Assembly: GCA_015063185.1 (NCBI GenBank)
Contig: SUSY01000001.1
Span: forward strand, 35,165-99,164
Direction of reading: 5' to 3'
Length of the DNA: 64,000 nucleotides
Source of the DNA: Thermoplasmata archaeon
Lineage (GTDB): Archaea > Thermoplasmatota > Thermoplasmata > Methanomassiliicoccales > Methanomethylophilaceae
Below the pieces are notes generated by a model. The model did no database searches, was not told where the DNA came from, and saw nothing but the letters and a program-made list of their open reading frames with translations. Both the position numbers and the translations under genes were made by a program. This document shows, one piece after another, positions 53,010-61,862 of this stretch; the stretch's first letter is position 1, and each line of letters opens with the position of its first letter.

Positions 53010-53082
53010 GCCGGCATAGCTCAGTTGGTAGAGCGTGTGACTGTTAATCACAAGGTCCAAGGTCCGAGTCCTTGTGCCGGCG
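53010..53082 (+). tRNA. tRNA-Asn (anticodon GTT)
   Basis: Acceptor GCCGGCA/TGCCGGC, D arm GCTCAGTTGGTAGAGC, anticodon stem TGTGA/TCACA with loop CTGTTAA (anticodon GTT), T arm CAAGG/CCTTG. No intron; the three bases after the discriminator are not CCA. Confidence 0.94.
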
Positions 53083-53169
53083 CCTTTCTATTACAACTCT
53101 TGATAAGACGAAAGTCATTGAGCAACTAAAACTGTTAAATATTGTTGCACAATAACCAGCTCTATACAC

Positions 53170-53245
53170 GGGCTCGTAGCTTAGTCGGTGGAGCGACTGG
53201 CTCATAACCAGTTGGTCGTCGGTTCAAATCCGGCCGGGCCCACCA
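53170..53245 (+). tRNA. tRNA with anticodon CAT (elongator Met, or Ile2)
   Basis: Acceptor GGGCTCG/CGGGCCC, D arm GCTTAGTCGGTGGAGC, anticodon stem ACTGG/CCAGT with loop CTCATAA, T loop TTCAAAT, discriminator A and an encoded CCA (53243-53245). It is not an initiator (no AGC start and no three G-C pairs at the anticodon stem end). Whether it is elongator Met or the Ile tRNA that carries agmatidine at C34 cannot be settled by eye. TAAATATT about 30 bp upstream is the likely TATA box. Confidence 0.88.
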
Positions 53246-53285
53246 CACTTCTTCATTCACTTTGTGATTTATGAAAGGATTGACG

Positions 53286-53942
53286 TCACATATGATCCAG
53301 AAGATGATCCTTCACCGCAGATATATCGTCGAGTATCGCGATGTAAGGGAACTTCGAGAACTCCTTGTGAGGATTCGCTCCAGTACGAACACCGATGAAA
53401 TCCACGCCCGCAAGGAACGCTGCCTCTGCATCGACATCGGTATCGCCGATGAAAACGACGTCATCAGAAGACACATCGAAGTATTTCATCGCGTGATAGA
53501 TTCCCTCCGGATCGGGTTTCTCCCTATCTACAGAATCGGCACCGATGATGAGGTCCAAACATTCGATTCCCCCATGGTCCTCGAAGATCTCGGTTATCCT
53601 ACGTTTGTACTTTGATGTGACGATACCGATACGGATGCCCTTTTCCTTCAAAGCCATAAGGAACGGTAATGTACCATCATAGAGGTGTGCCAAATGCGCC
53701 ATGTCCCGATCTGCTTCCTCAATGAACGCATCAGCGAACCTACGGGCATTGTCATCATCCTCGTCACCGGTAAGTACCACATAGGTCCTCTCCAGAGAAA
53801 GACCGACGGTTGGACAAACGGTCTCAGCATCGGATGGAGGATGACCCAGTGCCTTCAAACCCGCATTGACACATTGAACTATGCCCTCTGTGGAATCGCC
53901 CAACGTGTAATCGAAATCGCTCAGGACAACACTATATCTCAC
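53286..53942 (-). CDS. HAD phosphatase, phosphoglycolate-phosphatase (Gph/PpaX)-like
   Basis: About 218 residues starting with GTG at 53942. HAD motif I SDFDYTLGDST (Asp nucleophile and Asp+2), motif II TSK in IGIVTSKYKRR, motif III KPDPEGIYHAMKYF and motif IV VFIGDTDVDAEAA are all present, with a helical C1 cap in between. Substrate may be phosphoglycolate or another small phosphate. The frame is open far upstream on this strand, but that part is antisense to the DUF5131 gene and has no family match. Divergent from that gene by 51 bp. Confidence 0.85.
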   Translation of the reverse strand: MRYSVVLSDFDYTLGDSTEGIVQCVNAGLKALGHPPSDAETVCPTVGLSLERTYVVLTGDEDDDNARRFADAFIEEADRDMAHLAHLYDGTLPFLMALKEKGIRIGIVTSKYKRRITEIFEDHGGIECLDLIIGADSVDREKPDPEGIYHAMKYFDVSSDDVVFIGDTDVDAEAAFLAGVDFIGVRTGANPHKEFSKFPYIAILDDISAVKDHLLDHM

Positions 53943-53993
53943 GACAACTACATCACACAAAGGGTATTTGACTGACGCGGATGATATGGACGT

Positions 53994-54800
53994 GTGACCG
54001 GTGCGTACATAGACATCTACCCCCGTACGATGTCCTGGAACCCATGGCATGGATGCAGAAGGATCAGTCGTGGTTGTTTGAATTGCTATATGTTCGAAGG
54101 GGACGAGAGGAGAGGCGTTCCCAATAGCAATGTGGTCACAAGATCGAAGACCCAGTTCGATCTCCCCTTGAGAAAGGATAGGAACGGGAGATACAGGATC
54201 AGAGACATGCTCCTGATCACTTCGGCTACCAGCGATTTCTTCATAGAGGAGGCAGATGAATGGCGGGATGATGCCTGGAACATCATATCCAAAAGGAAAG
54301 ACCTCACATTCGAGATACTTACGAAACGCCCCCACAGGATCATGGACTGCCTTCCCGATGATTGGGGAGATGGATACCCCAACGTCCGCATGTCCGTCAG
54401 TGCGGAGGACCAGGAGGCGTGGGATATGCGCGTACCCATCCTCCTATCCGTGCCTGCAGTCAAGAGGGATGTGTATGTGGCGCCGATGATAGGTCCGATA
54501 GATGCCGAAGAACTCCTCTCAAAAAAGGGAATCGATGCAGTGTATGTCGGAGGAGAGTACTGCAACGAAGGTGCCAGACCATGTGACTTCGAATGGGTCA
54601 AATCGATCAGGGAGGATTGTGTCAGGAACGGGGTCACCATGATATGGAGGAACTGTGGCACATACCTCAAGAAAGATGGAGAGATGTTCCAGATGAGGAA
54701 CATCGAGGAACAGAGCAGACTCTGTGCATCCATAGACATGGATTATATCGTAGACCCGATATTGCCACCCAAGAATGCGGTGCAAAGTCGCCTCTTCTAA
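53994..54800 (+). CDS. DUF5131 (phage Gp37/Gp68-like) protein
   Basis: A 268-residue protein with the family hallmark SWNPWHGC-x6-CLNCY (Cys21, Cys28, Cys31), then TRSKTQFDLPL, LITSATSDFFIEEADEWRDDAW, FEILTKRPHRI and GGEYCNEGARPCDFEWVKSIR. The CX6CX2C set and barrel pattern suggest a radical-SAM-like iron-sulfur enzyme. The family occurs in phages, bacteria and archaea and has no settled function. Starts with GTG at 53994 (ATG at 54030 would cut the conserved start). The DMT transporter follows after 6 bp. No other phage gene is near, so it is probably a stand-alone cargo gene. Confidence 0.85.
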   Translation: MTGAYIDIYPRTMSWNPWHGCRRISRGCLNCYMFEGDERRGVPNSNVVTRSKTQFDLPLRKDRNGRYRIRDMLLITSATSDFFIEEADEWRDDAWNIISKRKDLTFEILTKRPHRIMDCLPDDWGDGYPNVRMSVSAEDQEAWDMRVPILLSVPAVKRDVYVAPMIGPIDAEELLSKKGIDAVYVGGEYCNEGARPCDFEWVKSIREDCVRNGVTMIWRNCGTYLKKDGEMFQMRNIEEQSRLCASIDMDYIVDPILPPKNAVQSRLF

Positions 54801-54806
54801 GAACCC

Positions 54807-55700
54807 ATGAACACCTTACAAAGAAGATTGCTCATAGTATTCGCAACACTGATGCTATCCGTTTCCGCCATACTTACCAGATACACCAATGTGGACTCGA
54901 TGGGGCTGGTATTCTACAGGATGCTGTTCTCCACACTGCTCACGATACCCCTGGTACTGTTCGCAAAATATAGGGGGACCCTTGGAGGTATAGATCCGAA
55001 GAGGATCGGACTATGCACCATAAGCGGAATCATACTGGCACTTCACTTCTTCACATTCTTCGAATCGTTGAGGTTCACATCCATCGCATCCAATCTAGTA
55101 TTCATCAACACATCGGTGTTCTTCACGGCAGGAATTATGTTCGTGTTCTTTGGGGAGAAGATCTCCAGAAAGGCCACAGGAGCCATATTCCTAACGTTCG
55201 GTGGTAGTGTACTGATTGCGGTCAGCGATATCGGCGGAAGCAACAACGAGTTCTGGGGAGACGTCCTGGCGATCGCAGGCGCATTATTGTTCTCGATCTA
55301 TACCATAATCGGGGGCAATGTGAGAACTACCGTATCCACGACGCTGTACACGTTCATTGTCTACACAGCGGCCACGATCACAGCACTGTTGATATGTGTG
55401 GGGGGCGGAGGAGATTTCATTAACTTCTCCACGACAGATTACCTTTGTGCATTCGGGATGGCCATCTTCTGTACGATCCTTGGCCAGAGCCTCTACAGTT
55501 GGGGCGTGAAATACGAATCGCCCACATTCATGGCGGTCATTGGGTTAGGTGAACCCGTGTTCGGGGCCATATTGGGATTCGTCATCCTTGCGGAGGTTCC
55601 CGCAGCACTCGTATTGGTAGGATCGATAGTCGTGCTGGCAGGAATGTATCTCTTCTCCATCCATACGGAGGAGAAGGATACAGGAAAAGTGGGAAGTTGA
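54807..55700 (+). CDS. EamA/DMT-family metabolite transporter
   Basis: A 297-residue membrane protein with ten predicted TM helices in two EamA repeats (LIVFATLMLSVSAILTRY, and the second beginning WGDVLAIAGALLFSIYTIIGG). Typical repeat ends are seen (FVFFGEKISRKATGAIFLTFGGSVLIA; LGEPVFGAILGFVILAEVPAALVLVGSIVVLAGMYLF). Exports or imports a small metabolite; substrate unknown. Probably cotranscribed with DUF5131. It ends one base before the convergent PLD gene. Confidence 0.9.
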   Translation: MNTLQRRLLIVFATLMLSVSAILTRYTNVDSMGLVFYRMLFSTLLTIPLVLFAKYRGTLGGIDPKRIGLCTISGIILALHFFTFFESLRFTSIASNLVFINTSVFFTAGIMFVFFGEKISRKATGAIFLTFGGSVLIAVSDIGGSNNEFWGDVLAIAGALLFSIYTIIGGNVRTTVSTTLYTFIVYTAATITALLICVGGGGDFINFSTTDYLCAFGMAIFCTILGQSLYSWGVKYESPTFMAVIGLGEPVFGAILGFVILAEVPAALVLVGSIVVLAGMYLFSIHTEEKDTGKVGS

Positions 55701-57737
55701 TCACTTCCTCTTGGATTTCCTCTTCATCGCCTTCTTCAGTTCCTTCTGACCCCTCTTGTGGACCTTGCGAAGGATGTAGAGGATAAGTCCGAGGATTACC
55801 GCACCTGCGGAAACTGTAGCCACGGTCTCAACGGGGAACTCCGGATCATCCTCGACAGGTGCACTGTAGACATACCTTCCGACCTTTCCGTTCTCGGACT
55901 CCACCAGGACATAATGGAGACCTTCGATGGATTCCAATACGAGTTCAGGAACGGCAGTGGTCTTCTTCTCCTCCCCTGCATCGGTGACTATGGTCCATTC
56001 ACACTCACCGGCAACATCCCTTACCTTCAATGTGACCGAATCCACACCGTGCTCGGGTTTCACGGTGAGCGTATATCCGCCCTTGTAATCGTTGTTCCAA
56101 TCCTCCATGTATTCAAGTAGATAGAACTCGGTGACATCAGGGTCCATGATGAACAGACCGCACTCCCTGTTGTTCATGAACGCGTTGGAGGTCCAGTTTA
56201 CGGACGAGACCCAGACACAATCATCGATGATCACACCCTTGTTGTGCATCGTGGCATAACCCTTACCGGACATCATTCCAGCCTTGATATTGGTGGCCTT
56301 ATTGAGTCCGTCCACGACATGGGATGCTTCCCTGTCCATGAGGAGGAACCTTGCATCCACCCCCCTGTCCGCAGCTAACTTCATGGAATTGAGCGGAGAA
56401 GGTGAATTCCAATCCTCGAAACTCTTACCGATATCCATTTGTTCGGTATAGATCCTGTCCTCGGCCTTGTCCATATAGTATTGCAATGCCTTATAGGTGT
56501 TGTCAGGAGCCATGAACATCCTGAACTGGACATCATCGAACGACACGGAGGAATAGACCATGTCATCCATGTGGGCATCCACCTGGGACTTGGACTTCTT
56601 CGTCCAAGTTTTATCATAGTTGGGCTTATCGGACGCGGCCCTGGCGGAATCTAGATCCCCAACATCCTTTCCGTTCCAATCGTTGAGGAAATAACTCTCC
56701 ATGTAGTCTGCATAGTCCGTGGATGTCACAACCGCGCCCCAACCCCTGTTACCATCGTTACCGGATGCGCTCAGGTTATCATGGGTCCAGTTCTCGGACA
56801 TCACGATGACTGTGTCATCGTCGATGATGGCATACTTGTTGTGGACGTAGGAGTATCTGTCGTAGTCCTTGTCGAATCCGATGAACTTCACATCCACATT
56901 GTTCTCATCGTTGAGAACGTCCAACTTCTCCCAGGGATGGTCGTATCCCAAAGGTTTGTTCTCTAACAGGACCTTGATCTCGACGGAATCTGGCATGTTG
57001 GCCAACAAGGAGATCATGTAATCGCTGGTGAGCATGTAGATCGATACGTAGACCCTCTCGTTCGCAGAACTGACAGCATCCATTATCGGATATCCATTGG
57101 AATCCGGGAACACGAACGGTTCTACGGTTCCGGTGAATATTGGCACATCCTCGAATCCATTGGATGTGTAACCATCACCGATGGCCACCCAATCGAAGTA
57201 GGTGTTCGTATCGTTGGGTTCCACCCTCTTGATCGCCTCATTCAGGTTGGAACCATCCGCGGACATCCCGACCCACCCGGAAGATGGGGCGGTGATGGAA
57301 CCATAGGACACTACATCAACGATGGAGTCACTGGCACTATAAAGGTATAGATTGTCCCCACCGTTGTTCAGACTGAACTTCCCTGGGTTGGTCATGGCCC
57401 ACACGACCCTGTCCTTACAGAACCAGTTCGAACTCACGACCTTCTTGACAAGCGTCAACACCTCCCCGGAGGCTAATGTGACATCGGGCAACTCCACCTT
57501 GTACCCCGCCTCGTCCTTCACATACCATCCAGTCAAACTCTTACTGCTGGCACTATAGTTCTTTATCGAGAAACCGTCATCCACGGTATCCAACCTATAG
57601 GCCACCTCATAGATCAACAACCCATCACAAACATCGCCTTCTGGCACCGCATCGCTCTCGACAGACATGAATGGAAACGCCGAGAGGAACATCAGTAAAG
57701 CCACAGCTAATGCAAATGCACCCCTTCCCTTATGCAT
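55701..57737 (-). CDS. Secreted lamin-tail plus tandem phospholipase D-like protein, membrane anchored
   Basis: A 678-residue exported protein. Signal peptide at 1-30 (FALAVALLMFLSAFPFMSVESDA); lamin-tail domain at about 35-190 (GLLIYEVAYRL, GWYVKDEAGYKVELPDVTLASGEVLTLVK, SLNNGGDNLYLY); then two PLD-like halves with HNKYAIIDDD near 297 and HNKGVIIDDC near 495, so both HxK(x)4D half-sites of the active centre are present. A small beta domain, one TM helix (VATVSAGAVILGLILYIL) and a strongly basic tail close it. It may act on phospholipids or nucleic acids outside the cell. It faces the lipase-like gene across a 125-bp divergent gap. Confidence 0.9.
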   Translation of the reverse strand: MHKGRGAFALAVALLMFLSAFPFMSVESDAVPEGDVCDGLLIYEVAYRLDTVDDGFSIKNYSASSKSLTGWYVKDEAGYKVELPDVTLASGEVLTLVKKVVSSNWFCKDRVVWAMTNPGKFSLNNGGDNLYLYSASDSIVDVVSYGSITAPSSGWVGMSADGSNLNEAIKRVEPNDTNTYFDWVAIGDGYTSNGFEDVPIFTGTVEPFVFPDSNGYPIMDAVSSANERVYVSIYMLTSDYMISLLANMPDSVEIKVLLENKPLGYDHPWEKLDVLNDENNVDVKFIGFDKDYDRYSYVHNKYAIIDDDTVIVMSENWTHDNLSASGNDGNRGWGAVVTSTDYADYMESYFLNDWNGKDVGDLDSARAASDKPNYDKTWTKKSKSQVDAHMDDMVYSSVSFDDVQFRMFMAPDNTYKALQYYMDKAEDRIYTEQMDIGKSFEDWNSPSPLNSMKLAADRGVDARFLLMDREASHVVDGLNKATNIKAGMMSGKGYATMHNKGVIIDDCVWVSSVNWTSNAFMNNRECGLFIMDPDVTEFYLLEYMEDWNNDYKGGYTLTVKPEHGVDSVTLKVRDVAGECEWTIVTDAGEEKKTTAVPELVLESIEGLHYVLVESENGKVGRYVYSAPVEDDPEFPVETVATVSAGAVILGLILYILRKVHKRGQKELKKAMKRKSKRK

Positions 57738-57862
57738 GAATCTCTATCACATTTCTGATAAATAGTGCCTTCGATTGTCGTAGAAACCATTCGAAAAACG
57801 CAAGAAATTCCTAACTATTTCCCAAATCAGATATAGAGAGGACACTATCCGGAATCGATATC

Positions 57863-59422
57863 ATGCCCAGGTCCGGCTCTTTGATAATTGTGTCCTTGGT
57901 TGCCATCATGATGGTCACCGCAACCATCGTTATCCTGCCTCAGGAAGAGGAAGGGATGTTCCACTACCCCTCCGGAATGGTGGAGAACGATTTCACAGAC
58001 ATCTGCTACTATACGGATGATTACTTCACGAAACCATCTACACAATACGACGACAGTTTTGCCACAGCAACACTGTGCTTCGCTATGAGTGCGTTCATGA
58101 GCAACATCCATGACGGGGATTACAAGAACAAGAGTTGCAACGCCAAGGAATTCCTGAGGATGTACAACTTCAGAAACATCGATGCCAACGACGGATACGA
58201 TCAGAAACCCACTAAAGATTCCATCGGAATCGTGTTCGGAGAAAAGACCGTGGATGACGATGGAAAGGACTACACACTGATTGCGGTCGGCGTCAGAGGA
58301 TATGGTTACGAGGCAGAATGGGCAGGCAACTTCATCGTAGGTACCGAGGATGAACGCGAAGGGCACCACAAGGGATTCTACGATGCGGCCAAGATCGTAC
58401 TGGATGACTTGGAATCCTACATCTCGGAGAACAGGATCGCCGGGGACATCAAGGTCTGGATCACAGGATACAGCCGCGGAGCGGCCGTCACCAACATCGC
58501 AGCCGGATTGTTGGACATGTCGATCGCCAACGGTGAGCCTGTTCTTGGAGGAAACGTGACCCTCGACAAAGAGGATCTGTACGCATACTGCTTCGAGGCG
58601 CCCTCAGGCGTCTACTACGAAGAGGGCGGAGAATATCCCGATCCCACCTCCGACATTTACAACAACATCTGGTCTATCATCAACAGGAACGATCCCGTTA
58701 CCATGCTCCTGATGAAATCCATCGGGTTCCAGAGGTACGGTACGGACAAATACCTCCCGGACAGCAAGTGCACAGAAGGCTACGAGGAGAGGATGGAACA
58801 TATGCTGGAGTACTACGACGCCATGGACAGCAGGCCCATCATGATGGACTATGCTATCGATGATTTCGTTGTGTACAAAATCACACTTGGTGACAACATC
58901 CTCACGGATTCCGTAATCGAGGTGGACCCCGATCGTACGGATGAGACTCAATGGATGGTCCTCGAGGAGTGTATGGACTTCGTGATCGCAGAGGCGGGAG
59001 GACGTGAGGGATATGTAAGGGATGTCGAGACCGGCCTGGTGGACCTCTTCGATGACATCTGCACACACGCGGATGACAAGTTGCTCCTGGAGCTGATGGA
59101 GACGTTGGCCCTCACCCTGTTCCTCACGACGGATATCGAGGAGTTGGTCAACCATATCGTGGAAGGAGATCATAAAGGAATAGTGGATGGACTCGTAGAT
59201 GCGATAAGGATCAGTCTCGACGCGAAAGGATTCGACAGCACCAAAGCGGAATCTTATGCGGACACCATCGCGACCATCCTAGTGATCCTCAACGGTGCGT
59301 TCAAAGATCAGAGGATGTGCAGCAATTTCGTCACATTGGCCATGAACGTCGCAGGTGTCGGGGGAGCACACTATCCGGAACTATGTTTCGCATGGTTGAA
59401 ATCCATGGATCCCAACTATTGA
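57863..59422 (+). CDS. Secreted alpha/beta hydrolase with lipase-3 type GYSRG motif
   Basis: A 519-residue protein with an N-terminal signal or anchor helix (SLIIVSLVAIMMVTATIVIL). The nucleophile elbow GYSRGA (near residue 202-207) inside VWITGYSRGAAVTNIAAGLLD is that of class 3 lipases; the downstream CFEAPSGVYY and INRNDPVTMLL segments fit that fold, and the catalytic Asp and His are probably in NRNDPV and a later region. The C-terminal 180 residues are acidic, helical and unassigned. Divergent from the secreted PLD-like protein, so both may be made together at the cell surface. Followed by a clear hairpin with T-run. Confidence 0.82.
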   Translation: MPRSGSLIIVSLVAIMMVTATIVILPQEEEGMFHYPSGMVENDFTDICYYTDDYFTKPSTQYDDSFATATLCFAMSAFMSNIHDGDYKNKSCNAKEFLRMYNFRNIDANDGYDQKPTKDSIGIVFGEKTVDDDGKDYTLIAVGVRGYGYEAEWAGNFIVGTEDEREGHHKGFYDAAKIVLDDLESYISENRIAGDIKVWITGYSRGAAVTNIAAGLLDMSIANGEPVLGGNVTLDKEDLYAYCFEAPSGVYYEEGGEYPDPTSDIYNNIWSIINRNDPVTMLLMKSIGFQRYGTDKYLPDSKCTEGYEERMEHMLEYYDAMDSRPIMMDYAIDDFVVYKITLGDNILTDSVIEVDPDRTDETQWMVLEECMDFVIAEAGGREGYVRDVETGLVDLFDDICTHADDKLLLELMETLALTLFLTTDIEELVNHIVEGDHKGIVDGLVDAIRISLDAKGFDSTKAESYADTIATILVILNGAFKDQRMCSNFVTLAMNVAGVGGAHYPELCFAWLKSMDPNY

Positions 59423-59423
59423 G

Positions 59424-59453
59424 TGGGCCAAATGGCCCATCCCAATTATTTTT
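59424..59453 (+). terminator. Hairpin plus T-run after the lipase-like gene
   Basis: TGGGCCA (59424-59430) and TGGCCCA (59433-59439) pair perfectly around two bases, and ATTATTTTTGG follows. It lies directly after the TGA stop and before copZ. Confidence 0.55.
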
Positions 59454-59496
59454 GGAAAACCTAAATTTTAATACATTTATGGAGATTGGATAAAGC

Positions 59497-59721
59497 ATGA
59501 CCAAGAAGACCCTCAAGATCGAAGGAATGATGTGCGAGAAATGCACATCAAAGGTTGAAACAGCCCTTTCTGCACTTCCAGGTGTCACTTCCGTGGAAGC
59601 TAACCACAAGAGGGGAACTGCGGTCGTTAACTTCGATGGAGACATTCCCGATGAAACCCTCGCCATGGCCGTCATAGATGCCGGATTCAAGGCAAAGGTG
59701 AAGCACGGGCTGTTCAAATGA
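59497..59721 (+). CDS. copZ: CopZ-like copper chaperone
   Basis: A 74-residue heavy-metal-associated (HMA) ferredoxin-like protein with CEKC at 13-16 (in GMMCEKC), the usual VETALSALPGVTSVEA helix and DAGFKAKV end. It should carry Cu(I) to the P-type ATPase whose gene overlaps its stop (ATGATGG, 59718-59721). No regulator of the CopY/CueR type is next to it. Confidence 0.92.
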   Translation: MTKKTLKIEGMMCEKCTSKVETALSALPGVTSVEANHKRGTAVVNFDGDIPDETLAMAVIDAGFKAKVKHGLFK

Positions 59722-61862
59722 TGGAGAAGGTCACGCTGAAGGTCAGTGGCATGTCCTGTGCCGCGTGTTCCGCACGTATTGAAAAGGCACTCTCGCCCAT
59801 GAAGGGCGTTCGAAACGTGGATGCCGTATTCAGCAGCAACATGGTGTCCATCGAATTCGATTCGGATGTGACATCGATAGATGCCATCAAGATCGCACTA
59901 TCCAAGGCCGGATACCCCGTAATGGAAAAGGATATGCCCGACAATAGCTGGAACCTCAGGAGCATCCTGATCTCGGCAGCCTTCACAATCATATTGGCTA
60001 TCTATGCAATGGGGCCGATGTTCGGATTAGAGGTCCCGTTCCATGATGAACCTGCGATATATGCCACCGTACAACTCGCCCTAACGATACCCGTACTGAT
60101 ACTCTGTAGAAAATTCTACACCAAGGGCATCAAGGCACTCCTGTCCGGTAGCCCGACTATGGACACGCTAGTGTCACTAGGATCCGGTACCGCGTTCATC
60201 TACAGTCTGTACATAACGTTCGATACCATATTCCTTGATGGGGCCGGATCGGGCCTTTGCTACGATTCGTCGGCGATGATCCTTACACTGATCTCCGTCG
60301 GGAAGTTCTTGGAGTTCCGTTCAAGAATCAAAGCGGACGATGCCGTACGCAATCTGTTATCGATGGTCCCCGAGGAGACGAACGTCATCAGAGGTGGGAA
60401 AGAGGTCCGCGTCCCCATCGACGAATTGATCGTGGGGGATACGATCATCATACGCCCCGGGGAGAGGGTCTCCGCCGACGGAACCGTCATCGAGGGAAGG
60501 AGTTCCATCGATGAATCGATGCTCACCGGGGAATCCAACCCCGTTCTGAAAGAGACAGGTTCGCCCACGTTCACAGGGACGATGAACATCGATGGTACGA
60601 TTCTTATCGAAGTTACCGAGACCGGAGGTAACACGATGATCGCGGACATCGCCAACATGATGGAGGATGCGAAGGCGACTAAGGCTCCGATTGCGAGAAT
60701 GGCCGACAAGGTCGCAGCCTACTTCGTCCCTACGGTCATCACAATAGCGGTGGCCAGCGCATTGCTTTGGTTCATCTTCGGAAGGTCCGTCGCATTTAGC
60801 CTCAACATCGCCATCTCCGTCCTCGTCATATCCTGCCCATGCGCCCTTGGATTGGCCACCCCCTTGGCGATCACGGTCGGATCCGGCAGAACCGCCGAAC
60901 ATGGGATACTGTTCCGTGATGCCGCATCGCTCGAAATGATCGGAAGAGCGGATTCGGTAATCCTCGACAAGACCGGTACGATAACGTACGGAGAACCTAC
61001 CGTTACGGCATTCTCGGGATCGACAAGTGTCCTTTCCGCAGTAGCTGCAGGAGAATCGATGTCCGAACACCCCATCGGAAAGGCAATAGTGAGGTATTGC
61101 ATCGACAACGGCGCGGAACCGAAGGAGATCTCCGACTTCGAATACACCGTAGGGAAAGGGATCTCATTCACATGCGAAGGTCACAGGTATACAGTCGGAT
61201 CGCCGGACCTCTATGGCGGGGAACTCGATGATGTCGATGATACCTGTGCTCATGTCTCCATGGATGGGTCGTATGCAGGGGTGTTCAACCTATCCGACGG
61301 AATCAGACCCGAATCCAAGGAAGTGGTTTCCCTGTTGAAAGACAGGGGCATGACCGTTCACATGGTCACAGGTGACAATGAACAGGCTGCAGGATCGGTC
61401 GCGGAACATACGGGAATACAATCTGTCACAGCAAGCGCGCTCCCAGCGGACAAGATCATGGCCGTGAAGAAACTCCAGGCGACTGGACATGATGTCATAA
61501 TGGTCGGGGATGGGATCAACGACTCACCCGCATTGGCACAGGCGGATGTCGGTATCGCCATGGGATCCGGAAGCAACATCGCGTTGAGCACCTCGGATGT
61601 CGTACTGATGAACAACGATCTCTATAACATCCCTCGTGCCGTGGACTTCGGACGTGCGGTGTTGAGGAACATCAAACAGAACCTGTTCCTGGCATTCTGT
61701 TACAACGCATTGTGCATACCCATAGCCGCAGGACTCCCATACCTCTTCGGAATGGCTGAATTCACACACATGCCCATGCTAGCGGCCGCAGCGATGTCAT
61801 TGTCGTCGTTGTCCGTGGTGTCCAATGCCCTGAGGTTGAGAAGATACAGACCAGGCTACTGA
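59718..61862 (+). CDS. copA: Cu(I)-exporting P1B-type ATPase CopA
   Basis: A 714-residue pump with one N-terminal HMA domain (CAAC, Cys14 and Cys17), the membrane CPC copper site in SCPCALG (Cys near 373 and 375), phosphorylation motif DKTGT near 417, TGES actuator motif, HP motif in SEHPIG, and GDGINDSPAL hinge. YN and MSxS residues in the last helices (CYNALCIP, AMSLSSLSV) support Cu(I)/Ag(I) specificity. Removes copper from the cytoplasm. Coupled to copZ; the end overlaps convergent nifS by 7 bp. Confidence 0.96.
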   Translation: MMEKVTLKVSGMSCAACSARIEKALSPMKGVRNVDAVFSSNMVSIEFDSDVTSIDAIKIALSKAGYPVMEKDMPDNSWNLRSILISAAFTIILAIYAMGPMFGLEVPFHDEPAIYATVQLALTIPVLILCRKFYTKGIKALLSGSPTMDTLVSLGSGTAFIYSLYITFDTIFLDGAGSGLCYDSSAMILTLISVGKFLEFRSRIKADDAVRNLLSMVPEETNVIRGGKEVRVPIDELIVGDTIIIRPGERVSADGTVIEGRSSIDESMLTGESNPVLKETGSPTFTGTMNIDGTILIEVTETGGNTMIADIANMMEDAKATKAPIARMADKVAAYFVPTVITIAVASALLWFIFGRSVAFSLNIAISVLVISCPCALGLATPLAITVGSGRTAEHGILFRDAASLEMIGRADSVILDKTGTITYGEPTVTAFSGSTSVLSAVAAGESMSEHPIGKAIVRYCIDNGAEPKEISDFEYTVGKGISFTCEGHRYTVGSPDLYGGELDDVDDTCAHVSMDGSYAGVFNLSDGIRPESKEVVSLLKDRGMTVHMVTGDNEQAAGSVAEHTGIQSVTASALPADKIMAVKKLQATGHDVIMVGDGINDSPALAQADVGIAMGSGSNIALSTSDVVLMNNDLYNIPRAVDFGRAVLRNIKQNLFLAFCYNALCIPIAAGLPYLFGMAEFTHMPMLAAAAMSLSSLSVVSNALRLRRYRPGY

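Noticed and set aside
53943-54335. N-terminal extension of the HAD phosphatase
   Set aside because: The frame is open to 54335 but the added 131 residues are antisense to the DUF5131 gene and unlike any HAD protein; the GTG at 53942 gives the family start.
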